Positions 34,574-43,242 of a DNA stretch of 64,000 nt are shown in pieces. The notes under the pieces are model-generated. The model was not told where the DNA came from. It ran no database searches and was given only the letters and a program-made list of their open reading frames with translations. How positions within the stretch are numbered: the first letter of the stretch is position 1; each line of letters begins with the position of its first letter. The DNA lies in assembly GCF_018128225.1 (NCBI RefSeq), contig NZ_CP072377.1, forward strand, positions 1,798,001-1,862,000, written 5' to 3'. This DNA is from Leptotrichia sp. oral taxon 218. Lineage in GTDB: Bacteria > Fusobacteriota > Fusobacteriia > Fusobacteriales > Leptotrichiaceae. A program made the position numbers and the translations under genes.

Positions 34574-34597
34574 AAGGGAGCAAAAATATACTCCCTT
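34574..34597 (-). terminator. Intrinsic terminator after cysK
   Basis: AAGGGAG (34574-34580) and CTCCCTT (34591-34597) form a 7-bp stem just past the cysK stop. The T-run is strong only on the plus side, so termination towards cysE may be partial. Confidence 0.6.
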
Positions 34598-34603
34598 TTT
34601 TTA

Positions 34604-35521
34604 TTATAAACTGTTTCTAAATGCTTCAACTGACAAATATTTTTCTCCGCCATCTGGTAATATAGCTAGTACTTTTTTACCTTTTCCTAATTTTTTAGCT
34701 ACTTTGTAAGCTGCAGCTATTGCACTTCCTGAAGAAATTCCAACGAATAATCCATTTTCTTTTGCAGCTCTTGTAGAAAATTCTATAGCTTCCTCATTTG
34801 TTACTTTTACAATTTCATCAACTACGCTGCTGTCATAGTTACCAGGAACGAATCCAGCTCCAAGTCCTTGTTGCAAATGTTTTCCAGGTTGTTCTCCTGA
34901 TAATACAGCTGATGAAGAAGGTTCTACAGCATATATTTTTGTATCTGGTCTTTCTTCTTTTAATCTTTTTCCAACTCCAACAAGAGTCCCAGCTGTTCCA
35001 ACTCCTGAAATATAAGCGTCTAGTACAGGAAAATCATCTAAAATTTCTTTTGCTGTTGTTTCATAGTGTTTTGCAGGGTTAGCAGGATTTTTAAATTGTT
35101 GTGGCAAGAAGTATCCATTTTCTTTTGCAAGTTCTTCAGCTTTTGCAATTGCACCTTTCATTCCTTTTGCACCTTCAGTTAAAATTAATTCAGCTCCATA
35201 AGCAGCTAAAATACTTCTTCTTTCAATACTCATTGAATCTGGCATAATAATTATAACTTTGTATCCTTTTGCTTTTCCTATCATTGCTAATGCAATTCCT
35301 GTATTTCCTGATGTTGGTTCTACAATTGTTCCACCTGGTTTTAATTCTCCAGATTTTTCTGCAGCTTCAATCATTCCAAGAGCCGCTCTATCTTTTACAC
35401 TTCCCCCAATATTATATTTTTCCAATTTTACATAAATATCAGCAACATCGTCACCTTTTAAAAAATTTAATTTTACAACTGGTGTATTTCCAATTAAATC
35501 AATAATATTTTCGTATATCAT
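34604..35521 (-). CDS. cysK: Cysteine synthase A (O-acetylserine sulfhydrylase)
   Basis: 305-residue PLP enzyme that joins sulphide to O-acetylserine. The PLP lysine is in GGSVKDRAALGM (about K44). The substrate loop PTSGNTGIALA (about 69-79) and the phosphate-binding GVGTAGTLVGVG (about 175-186) are intact. The C-terminus LAILPDGGEKYLS is typical. GGAGG precedes the ATG. Together with cysE, transcribed downstream after a hairpin, it forms the two-step cysteine pathway. No sulphate assimilation genes are nearby, so sulphide is probably the sulphur source. Confidence 0.96.
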   Translation of the reverse strand: MIYENIIDLIGNTPVVKLNFLKGDDVADIYVKLEKYNIGGSVKDRAALGMIEAAEKSGELKPGGTIVEPTSGNTGIALAMIGKAKGYKVIIIMPDSMSIERRSILAAYGAELILTEGAKGMKGAIAKAEELAKENGYFLPQQFKNPANPAKHYETTAKEILDDFPVLDAYISGVGTAGTLVGVGKRLKEERPDTKIYAVEPSSSAVLSGEQPGKHLQQGLGAGFVPGNYDSSVVDEIVKVTNEEAIEFSTRAAKENGLFVGISSGSAIAAAYKVAKKLGKGKKVLAILPDGGEKYLSVEAFRNSL

Positions 35522-35663
35522 ATATTTTCCTCCATAATTTATTATATTTTTTCTCTCATATTTGTATCTACAATTAGTATACCACTAAACATTTGTAAAT
35601 GCAAGTAAAAAAATTTATTTAATCATATATTTTTTTTATAATTTAATATATTTTATTTATAAT

Positions 35664-37357
35664 TTATAATTTCATATCATCAACGCTGTCTAAATATTCT
35701 TTTATCTTTGGAACAACTTCAGATAATACACCTTTTTCAAATGGATTTTTCAAATTTGCCGACTTCATTAATTCAAAAAACGGTTTGCTTCCTCCTAATT
35801 TACATAAATTTAAATATTCACTCCAAGCCTTTTCTCTATTTTCATTGGCTTTAATCCAAAACTGGAATGCGCAAACTTGCGCTAAAGTGTAATCTATATA
35901 GTAAAATGGGGATGAAAAAATATGTCCTTGTCTAAACCAGAAAATTCCTTCTTTTAGTTCTTCGATTTCACCATAATCTCTTGTTGGAAGATATTTTTTT
36001 TCAATTTCAAGCCATTTTTCTCTTCTTTCTTGCGGCGAAACTTCTGGATTTTCGTAAACCCAGTGCTGAAATTCGTCCACAGTTACTCCATATGGAATGA
36101 ACAAAAGCGCTTCTGATAAATGATTAAACTTATATTTTTCAGTATCTTCTTCAAAAAACAAATTCATCCACGGCCAAGTCAAAAATTCCATGCTCATCGA
36201 ATGAATTTCACAAGCTTCGTAAGTTGGCCACAAATATTCTGGAACTTCATAGCCACGACTTTGATAAACTTGAAAAGCGTGTCCAGCTTCATGTGTCAAA
36301 ACATCGACATCGTGCGAAGTCGCATTGAAATTTGCAAAAATAAATGGTGATTTGTAATCTGGAATGTAAGTGCAGTATCCACCGCTCATCTTTCCTTTTT
36401 TGAAAGCAAGTCAAGTAAATTATTTTCAGTCATAAATGTAAAAAATTCGTCAGTTTCTTTAGATAATTCTTTATACATTGTTTTTCCATTATTTAAAATC
36501 CATTCAGGTGAACCATGCGGATCGGCATTTCCAGAATTAAATTTTATCGCTTCGTCATAAAATCTCAATTTTTCTACACCCAATCTTTTTTCCTGTCTTT
36601 TTCTAAGTTCTGTATGAATTGGCACAATGTTTTCTAACACTTGTTTTCTATATCCAGCGACCATTTTTGCGTCATATTCAAGTCGAGATAATCTTTTGTA
36701 GCCAAATTCCACATAATTTTTGTAACCCAATTTTTTTGCCATCTTATCTCTAACTTTTACAAGCGAGTCGTAAATGTTGTCAAATTCTTCTTTATTTTCA
36801 GAAAAAAAATTAGCAACTTTTTTAGCCGCTTCAATTCTCACATTTCTGTCTTTTGACTGAGTGTAAGGCACCATTTGTGATAAATTTAGCTCTTTTCCGT
36901 CAAACTCAATTTTTGCACTTGCGATAAGTTTTTCATATTTACTTGTAAGTCTATTTTCTTCCTGAAAATCTGGGATGACTTCGCTAGAAAATGTTTTTAG
37001 TGTATTTTCAGCTTTTTCAAATAAAAATTTCCCGTATTTTTGGGTTAACTCTTTTTTAAATTTAGAATTTACAAGCGCTTTATAAAAATCATTTGTAAAA
37101 CTAAATAAAATTGGACTAATTTCGTCCATATATTCGTTTTCCTTATCGTAAAATTCATCAGTTGTATCAATGCTATGTCTAATTGACACAAGTGTCTGCA
37201 TCGTATCCAAATAATTTCTAAGTTTTATAATTTTGTCAAAATATTCACATTGTTCTTCCACATTTTTAGAATTTTCAAAATTTTTAATATTTTCAGAAAA
37301 TTCAGCTTTTATTTTTTCCACTTCAATATGTTCATATTTGTAGTCATTAAAGTTCAT
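35664..37357 (-). CDS. pepF: M3-family oligoendopeptidase F-like protease, with a one-base frameshift
   Basis: Cytoplasmic zinc peptidase that cuts short peptides. The N-terminal helical part (37357 to the break) includes KYEKLIASAKIEFDGKELNL. The catalytic part has the zinc motif LTHEAGHAFQVY and C-terminal EIHSMSMEFLTWPW. The frame breaks near 36397 in TCAAAAAAGGAAAG: 0-frame reads S-K-K-E-R-stop, while -1 or one added A gives S-K-K-G-K-M-S-G-G-Y, the normal family sequence. Total length after repair is about 564 residues, as expected. Whether this is a real mutation, a sequencing error or recoding is open. Confidence 0.88.
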
Positions 37358-37678
37358 CTTTTTACTTCCTTTCGTTTAGTTAATTAATTTATTTAAATTA
37401 TTTATTTTTCATATCAAAAGATTACCACAGTTATGGAAAAAAAGCAATTTTTTATTTGAAATTTATAAAATAAAAAAATTTTATTTTTATAATTTTTTAA
37501 TTAAATATAAAAAAATAATATTTTTATAATATAAAACAATAAAAAATAAAGTATAATATTAAAAATATGTCTAAAATTTTAATATTACGAAGAGAAAAAT
37601 ATGAAAAAATTTATTTTTATAAATTATAGAATTACACTGTAATATTAAATATTATAATTTTTGAGAAAGGTAGGAAAT
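37358..37678. other. AT-rich divergent intergenic region
   Basis: About 320 bases between the divergent pepF and J-domain genes, nearly all A and T. TATAATATT-like sequences near 37550-37560 could serve as -10 elements for the rightward gene. No reading frame, RNA motif or repeat was recognised. Confidence 0.5.
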
Positions 37679-38299
37679 ATGAATAAACAAATAGTCAGAA
37701 TTATTCAGTTTACGATAAATTCAGTCTTAATTTTTGTAACTGTAACTAGTGGAATTCTAGGATTTCTTCTTTTGATTCCTCTTGCAATAACAGCTCTTAT
37801 AAGTTTTTTTGCTCATAATTGGAGCTTCTTTTGGAATTTTTTGGTTATAGTAGCTATTTTGCTGGGAGTTGCATTTTCTTTAGATACATTAAGTTTTAAA
37901 CTGCCAGAAATGTTTGGAAAATTTTTTGAAGAAGATAAAGATGATGAAAAAATACATCAAGAATATGAAAATTGGTACAGCGAATGGTTCCAAAAAGAAT
38001 ACGAAAAATATGAGCATGCAAGACAAGAGCAGCAAAAGCAACAAGGATATGGAGCTCAATATTCCACAGAAGATATAATCGAAAAATTTGAAGAAAATTT
38101 AAAAATACTTGGATTGGAGACAAATTCACAACTTTCACTTCAAAATATCAAAAAAGCACATAGAACAAAAGCAAAAGAATATCATCCAGATAGAAATCCA
38201 GGAAAAGATACAACCGTTGAAATGCAGAAAATTAATGCAGCTAAAGAATATTTAGATGCCAATTTGGAATATTATTTATCTAAAAAATTTCAAAATTAA
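37679..38299 (+). CDS. Membrane-anchored J-domain (DnaJ-like) protein
   Basis: 206 residues from the ATG at 37679, which follows AAAGGTAGG. A TTG six codons upstream overlaps that site. Two N-terminal membrane helices (about 7-35 and 38-65) precede a Gln/Glu/Lys-rich linker (about 85-125). The C-terminal J-domain (about 127-200) has the HPD motif in EYHPDRNPG, needed to stimulate DnaK ATPase. No G/F or zinc-finger region, so it is a type III J-protein that would recruit DnaK to the membrane. It heads a row of small membrane and exported genes. Confidence 0.85.
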   Translation: MNKQIVRIIQFTINSVLIFVTVTSGILGFLLLIPLAITALISFFAHNWSFFWNFLVIVAILLGVAFSLDTLSFKLPEMFGKFFEEDKDDEKIHQEYENWYSEWFQKEYEKYEHARQEQQKQQGYGAQYSTEDIIEKFEENLKILGLETNSQLSLQNIKKAHRTKAKEYHPDRNPGKDTTVEMQKINAAKEYLDANLEYYLSKKFQN

Positions 38300-38374
38300 A
38301 AATATTAAAAGTTGAAATTTTTTATAAAATACATGATAATATTAAATAAATAAGTATTATTAGGAGGAAATATT

Positions 38375-38851
38375 ATGAAATGTTTTTATCATCACGATAA
38401 AGATGCTCACGCAATATGTAAAAATTGTGGTAAAGCAATTTGTAGTGATTGTTCGATAACTCGAAAAGATGAAGCATATTGTCCAGACTGTTTTAGTAAT
38501 CTTATTGCCTATCATGAAAAAAACTTATCAAAAATGAGAATGATATACATTGTAAGTATAATTACAGCCGCTGTAGTATTTTTTATGAATGTTGAAAAAA
38601 GTTTTGAAGGAGCATTACTTATGGCTATGTGGTTTGGAAGCATTCCAATAGGATTATATTATGCATTTAGGGCACGAAGTCCTTATGTGGCAATTACTCT
38701 TGAAGGATTTGGACAGCTACTGTTAATAAGATTAGTAGTAGCACTTTTATTTGGACCAATTTATACATTACTTTCAGTTATTAATTATTTAAAAGCAGCA
38801 GCAATACTTCGAAAAAATAAAGCTCTACTTGAAGAAATAATATCTCGTTAA
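38375..38851 (+). CDS. Membrane protein with N-terminal B-box-like zinc finger
   Basis: 158 residues. The first 45 carry a cysteine/histidine cluster (CFYHHDKDAHAICKNCGKAI with CSDC and CPDC following) of the B-box-like type found at the N-terminus of many bacterial membrane proteins. Three hydrophobic segments follow (about 56-70, 80-97 and 108-135). A coiled tail ends the protein. AGGAGG precedes the ATG. Likely co-transcribed with the J-domain gene 75 bp upstream. Function unknown. Confidence 0.78.
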   Translation: MKCFYHHDKDAHAICKNCGKAICSDCSITRKDEAYCPDCFSNLIAYHEKNLSKMRMIYIVSIITAAVVFFMNVEKSFEGALLMAMWFGSIPIGLYYAFRARSPYVAITLEGFGQLLLIRLVVALLFGPIYTLLSVINYLKAAAILRKNKALLEEIISR

Positions 38852-38974
38852 AACAATAAAAAATAAAAAAATTTTTTTAATTTATTAAATATTTGGTATT
38901 ATCGTGTATTTTATAAAAATTTCAACTTTTAAAATTATAAAAATATTATAAAATTAATAAAGAAGGAGATTAAT

Positions 38975-39445
38975 ATGAAATCTAAAGAATATAATTATAT
39001 AAAACTTTGCTATCTGATAAAATATGTTTTTATTGCAATTTTTGTTATAAGAGCATTATTTTTTGTTATTTTTTTAGAAAAAGAAACAAGTGATGTAATA
39101 ATTGGTCTTATAATTTGGTCTGCCATTATTCTTTACATTTTTAAAGGTTTTAATTTAGAAGGTTCATTGATAAGAAGAGAGCTGAAACGAAGAATGGAAA
39201 AATTGCCAATACCAAAGGAAAATAATTTCAGCTGGTCAGAAAAAGGTGAAACAGGAGTATTCTTTACCGATCCTGAAAAGGGAACATTTTGGTTTTGCAG
39301 CAATCAGACAAATTATGATCTATATGTTTATCCCATAATGGAATTTAAAATATATGAGAATAACACTACAATTTTTTTTGAAAAAATAGCAGGAGATTGT
39401 GATTTAAAAAAATTTAAAATTTTAAAGCCAAAACAAGAAAATTAA
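38975..39445 (+). CDS. Membrane protein of unknown function
   Basis: 156 residues. Two membrane helices (about 10-32 and 42-59) are followed by a soluble domain of about 90 residues containing SWSEKGETGVFFTDPEKGTF. I recognise no family. AAGGAG lies before the ATG. Position within the 37.6-43.1 kb series of envelope genes is the only clue to its role. Confidence 0.65.
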   Translation: MKSKEYNYIKLCYLIKYVFIAIFVIRALFFVIFLEKETSDVIIGLIIWSAIILYIFKGFNLEGSLIRRELKRRMEKLPIPKENNFSWSEKGETGVFFTDPEKGTFWFCSNQTNYDLYVYPIMEFKIYENNTTIFFEKIAGDCDLKKFKILKPKQEN

Positions 39446-39481
39446 AATTTATAAAAATTAAAAAAAAAGGAAGTGAAAATA

Positions 39482-39940
39482 ATGAAAAATTTATTATTAG
39501 TTGGATTATTACTAGGAAGTTTTGCGTTCGGACAAACAATCGTAACAAAAAAAGGAAGCTATTGCACAGGAATTACATCTATTGGTGGAGACCACGGTTC
39601 TGGAGCGGGAGAATTTTTTAGATTTTATAAAGTTTGTAACATTAACGGCAAAGAATATAACGATGTGGCTCTTGGATATACTTGGGGAAGAAGCGATAAT
39701 GTAGCGCCGTATAAATTTTTTAATAAAAAATTGAAAGCTAATCATAAAACATACTTTAATGCGGGTACAAAATTAAATTTTGAAAAAAATTATACTGTAG
39801 AAATGCGTGGAACAGGTTACTCAAAATCATCTGACCTTGGCTTTGAAAATGTTGGATTTTTTGAGAAAACTGTAAAAAACTATTTTGGTTTTGAAGCGGC
39901 AGATTATAAAAAATTGCCATTTACTGATGAAATTAAATAA
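39482..39940 (+). CDS. Small exported protein of unknown function
   Basis: 152 residues from the ATG at 39482. A GTG three codons upstream lies at the AAGGAAG site. The signal peptide MKNLLLVGLLLGSFAFGQ is clear. The mature protein has two cysteines (GSYCTGI and YKVCNIN) that may form a disulphide, and a Gly- and aromatic-rich beta composition. No family recognised. It is followed by a lipoprotein gene and is probably in the same transcript. Confidence 0.65.
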   Translation: MKNLLLVGLLLGSFAFGQTIVTKKGSYCTGITSIGGDHGSGAGEFFRFYKVCNINGKEYNDVALGYTWGRSDNVAPYKFFNKKLKANHKTYFNAGTKLNFEKNYTVEMRGTGYSKSSDLGFENVGFFEKTVKNYFGFEAADYKKLPFTDEIK

Positions 39941-40036
39941 CTTTGATAGAATTTTGAAAAGAAAATTCAGGATTGTCAAACAAAAATTATAAATATGAGC
40001 AGTCCAAAAACAGCTAAAGAAAGGAAATATTTAAAT

Positions 40037-41206
40037 ATGAAAAAATTATCAATCACAATTCTTATTTTAGCATTTATGGTATCTTGTTCAAACCAAAATA
40101 AAGATAATAATGCAAAAGATACTAGATATCAATCAGCTACTTATACAAAGCCGCAAAATCCACAAGGAGCTACGGTTGCATTAAATTCAACTGATTTTAG
40201 GGTTGACAACGATTTTATCTATTATAAAGGAGCAATTTTTACAGGAAAAATTACATTTGATCTTCCACAAAAAAGCGGATATTTCTTTGTAAGCAACGGA
40301 AAATTGCAAGGGGAAACTGAAATAAATTATAAATTGACTGGAACAAAGAAAGTGCAAGTTTATGAGGAAGGAAAACTTATGCAGCTTACTCAGACTGAAA
40401 ATAATGTCACAACTGTCGTAGATTATTCTGATGATCCTGCTTCTATTGATAACCGAAAAATTGTAAAAGTTGCTACAAAATATGATAAAAACTCGTATTC
40501 AATGGATTTTGTAACTTTGGATGGAGAAATTAAAAAAGATGGAAAAACTTTGAAGGATTTGGAAGTAAAAGAAGAAGATTATCAAAAATATGTAAGCGGA
40601 GTAATTGGAGAAAATGGCGGAATTTATAAAATTTACTATAGCTTTGACAAATCAACTGGAGAAGTTACTGAAACACAATATAAACTTGATTCTAAAAAAC
40701 AAAAAATCGAAACATTGTCTGGAATTAGAAAATTAAGTGAAATTAATATGGTACTTGAAAATGGAATGACTTTATTTAGAAGAATAATGTCAGATACTGG
40801 AGAAAGTGCCACTCCTGCTGCTGCAACTCCAGTTCCAGGACAATCAGGACAGCCTGCCGCTCCTGCTCCAAATGCAACAAATTCAGCAAATACAACTAAT
40901 CCTAATCCAATTACTCCATCAGCGCAGTCTAATCAAAATGACGATGATTTGGCGACATTGGACAGAGTTTACGATGAGGTTATGCATAAAAACAACAAAG
41001 ACATACTAAAAACTTTTTCAAAACAAAAATTGGGATATATAAGAAATACACTATTTGCAAAAAAGGGATATATATTCACAAAAAGTCGTGAATATGCTGA
41101 TTATTTTTCTAAAAAAAGTTGGTATAACGGAAGATACAACACAGATGAAATTTTAAATCCAGAAGAGAAAAAATTTGTTCTTATAATAAGAGAATATGAA
41201 CAATAA
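40037..41206 (+). CDS. Lipoprotein with C-terminal YARHG domain
   Basis: 389 residues from the ATG at 40037 (AAAGGAAAT upstream). A possible in-frame start at 39995 lacks a site and would bury the signal. The signal MKKLSITILILAFMVSC ends in a lipobox-like MVSC, with Cys as the lipidated residue. A repetitive beta-rich region (about 45-235) resembles MORN-type toxin_15 antitoxin-like proteins in rhythm. A Pro/Ala/Asn-rich linker (about 255-310) follows. The C-terminal 70 residues (GYIRNTLFAKKGYIF ... YFSKKSWYNG) fit the YARHG domain, an extracellular module thought to act in peptidoglycan-associated or peptidase functions. Confidence 0.8.
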   Translation: MKKLSITILILAFMVSCSNQNKDNNAKDTRYQSATYTKPQNPQGATVALNSTDFRVDNDFIYYKGAIFTGKITFDLPQKSGYFFVSNGKLQGETEINYKLTGTKKVQVYEEGKLMQLTQTENNVTTVVDYSDDPASIDNRKIVKVATKYDKNSYSMDFVTLDGEIKKDGKTLKDLEVKEEDYQKYVSGVIGENGGIYKIYYSFDKSTGEVTETQYKLDSKKQKIETLSGIRKLSEINMVLENGMTLFRRIMSDTGESATPAAATPVPGQSGQPAAPAPNATNSANTTNPNPITPSAQSNQNDDDLATLDRVYDEVMHKNNKDILKTFSKQKLGYIRNTLFAKKGYIFTKSREYADYFSKKSWYNGRYNTDEILNPEEKKFVLIIREYEQ

Positions 41207-41279
41207 TCTATATAAATTATTTTAGATTTATACTAAAAAATATAAAATTATTTTGTTTATGTAAAAAATAGGAGGAAAA

Positions 41280-42755
41280 ATGGATAATAATAATAATACA
41301 GAAAATAAAACAAATAATCAAAATTCAAATGCAAATAATAATTCTGGAAATATTTCACAATCAGGATTCTTAGATAATATTCTACAAAAAGATAATGAAA
41401 ATAATAAACTTTTTTTGAAAATAGTATTCTGGCTGACTGCAGCCGCTTCAGTTATACTTCTTTATACTGGAATAAAAGGTTTAAGTTTATACCTTAATGC
41501 AAAAAAAGCTGCTTCAGAAGCTAGTTCAGGATCTTTAGATAATTTGTTTAGTAGTGGTGCAAATTTACTGGGAAAAGGGATGGATTTCTTTTCAACAGCT
41601 AAAACAATGCAAGGGATTTTAAATTTAATAGTAATTGCTGTAATTGTGGCTGCTGTTTTGATTTATCTAAAGGCAAAAAAAGAAAATAAAATAGAAAAAT
41701 TAAAAAATCTAAATTATTATTTTATTGGTGGATTTATAATATTTGGACTTTTAGAAATGTATGCAGTGCATGGACTTATAAAAGCATTAACTTCTTTATC
41801 AGGTATGTTTGGAGCAGCTACAGGCTCAGCACCAAATTTTGGTTTAATAAAATTTTCTTTAGCATTGACTTTCATAACTTCATTAGGTTCGGTAATAACT
41901 AATTATTTTGTTATTTTTAGAGGAAAAAATATAGAAATTGAAGATATAAAATCAGAATGGAATAACGGAGCTGAAAAAATAAATGCAATAGATCCTGAAA
42001 AAAAGAAAAAATATACAGCTATTGGAATAGCTATAGTTGGAATTATTGCATTATACTATATTTGCGCAAATTTCATATTTTTGCAAAATTTTGACTTTAA
42101 TAAATATTATACAGTTAGAATCGATGGAGCTTCTGGAAGCGGGAAAATAACAAATTATCAAAATCCTGAATTTCCGCTAGAAACTGCAAATGGCAATACA
42201 GAAAAACCTAAAAAAGAGGAAGAGTTTGCAAAAGAAGGAGGAATTACATTTAATTTTTCCAAAACTGAAGGAATACAAAATGGAGATACAATTGATGTTG
42301 AAGTTTCTTATAATAAAGATGCAGCAAAAAAATTAAAGATTCGTCCTCAAAACAGTAAATTTAAAATAAAAATCAATGGACTTCTTGAATATGCTAAAAA
42401 TGCTAATCAAGTAAAAGATTTGAAAAATTATATTACAAAACTTGCACAGAGAAAAATTGAATTGCAAAAAGATGATAATCCTTCTGATAATCCTAATTTA
42501 TCAGGAATTTATTACAAACAAGATGAAAATGGAAATTTATCAATTAAATACTTCATTCAAAACACATTTGCTGGATTCCTTGGCAATACTGAATCTTTTG
42601 AACCAGTTGAAATTGGGAACATAGTTTTAGATAAAAATAACAACATTACTTCTTATGAAGAAATAAAATCTAACTCTTTTTCTTCAGAAAAATATAATAA
42701 CGCTGGAGAAGTTCAAGCTGCGATGAGTTCACAAGGATATACTTTATTAAATTAA
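41280..42755 (+). CDS. Large membrane protein with Asn-rich N-terminus
   Basis: 491 residues. The first 35 are an Asn/Ser/Thr-rich disordered tail. Four membrane helices lie within about 42-225 (VFWLTAAASVILLYTGI, GILNLIVIAVIVAAVLIYL, YYFIGGFIIFGLLEMYAV and LALTFITSLGSVITNYFVI), and a fifth at about 243-262 leads into an external region of about 225 residues with a beta-rich segment rich in Lys and Asn. The layout recalls TcaA/YvbJ-like membrane proteins, but the usual zinc ribbon is absent. Family uncertain. GGAGG precedes the ATG. Confidence 0.65.
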   Translation: MDNNNNTENKTNNQNSNANNNSGNISQSGFLDNILQKDNENNKLFLKIVFWLTAAASVILLYTGIKGLSLYLNAKKAASEASSGSLDNLFSSGANLLGKGMDFFSTAKTMQGILNLIVIAVIVAAVLIYLKAKKENKIEKLKNLNYYFIGGFIIFGLLEMYAVHGLIKALTSLSGMFGAATGSAPNFGLIKFSLALTFITSLGSVITNYFVIFRGKNIEIEDIKSEWNNGAEKINAIDPEKKKKYTAIGIAIVGIIALYYICANFIFLQNFDFNKYYTVRIDGASGSGKITNYQNPEFPLETANGNTEKPKKEEEFAKEGGITFNFSKTEGIQNGDTIDVEVSYNKDAAKKLKIRPQNSKFKIKINGLLEYAKNANQVKDLKNYITKLAQRKIELQKDDNPSDNPNLSGIYYKQDENGNLSIKYFIQNTFAGFLGNTESFEPVEIGNIVLDKNNNITSYEEIKSNSFSSEKYNNAGEVQAAMSSQGYTLLN

Positions 42756-42816
42756 AATAATAAACAAAAAAAATAAAAAAATAAAAAAAAATAAAAAAAG
42801 AAAGAAGGAAAAATAT

Positions 42817-43065
42817 ATGAAAAAAATTATACTATTATTAACACTTGTAATATCTTTATTTTCATTTTCAGCAAATAAAAGTTCTAAAAACACAAAAAGA
42901 AATACAACATCAACTAGAACAAAATCTACAAAAAAAGATGCTATGAATATGAGAAGGTTTAGTTTTCTCGATTTAGCAAAATATCCTGACCCCAATCGAA
43001 AACCACCTACTAATTACAAAAAAGTAAGAGAAGAATATTTTAAGAAACATCCTGAATTAAAATAA
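42817..43065 (+). CDS. Small exported basic protein
   Basis: 82 residues: a signal peptide (MKKIILLLTLVISLFSFSA), a Lys/Thr/Ser-rich basic stretch and a conserved-looking tail with FLDLAKYPDPNRKPP. No family recognised. The basic middle region could bind anionic cell-wall or membrane components, which is inference. It is the last gene of the 37.6-43.1 kb series and is followed by a strong terminator. Confidence 0.65.
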   Translation: MKKIILLLTLVISLFSFSANKSSKNTKRNTTSTRTKSTKKDAMNMRRFSFLDLAKYPDPNRKPPTNYKKVREEYFKKHPELK

Positions 43066-43099
43066 TAAATAACAACAGTAGAATTATAAATAGTTTAAT

Positions 43100-43129
43100 G
43101 AGCAATTTTATTACAAAATAAAATTGCTC
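43100..43129 (+). terminator. Intrinsic terminator of the envelope gene series
   Basis: GAGCAATTTTATT and AATAAAATTGCTC are perfect 13-bp arms around a 4-base loop, followed by TATTTTATTTT. Confidence 0.9.
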
Positions 43130-43204
43130 TATTTTATTTTGAATATTTTTACTGCAACAATAAAATTACAAATATAGAAAAAAATAGCGTAACAATTCAA
43201 AATA

Positions 43205-43213
43205 TGATATAAT
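43205..43213 (+). promoter_or_regulatory. Extended -10 promoter of the ligase fusion gene
   Basis: TGATATAAT at 43205-43213 lies 30 bp before the ATG at 43243. No clear -35 is present. The same extended -10 form is used by the two-component operon. Confidence 0.6.
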
Positions 43214-43242
43214 TTTTTTATCTAAAAAGAGGAGGAAAATAT

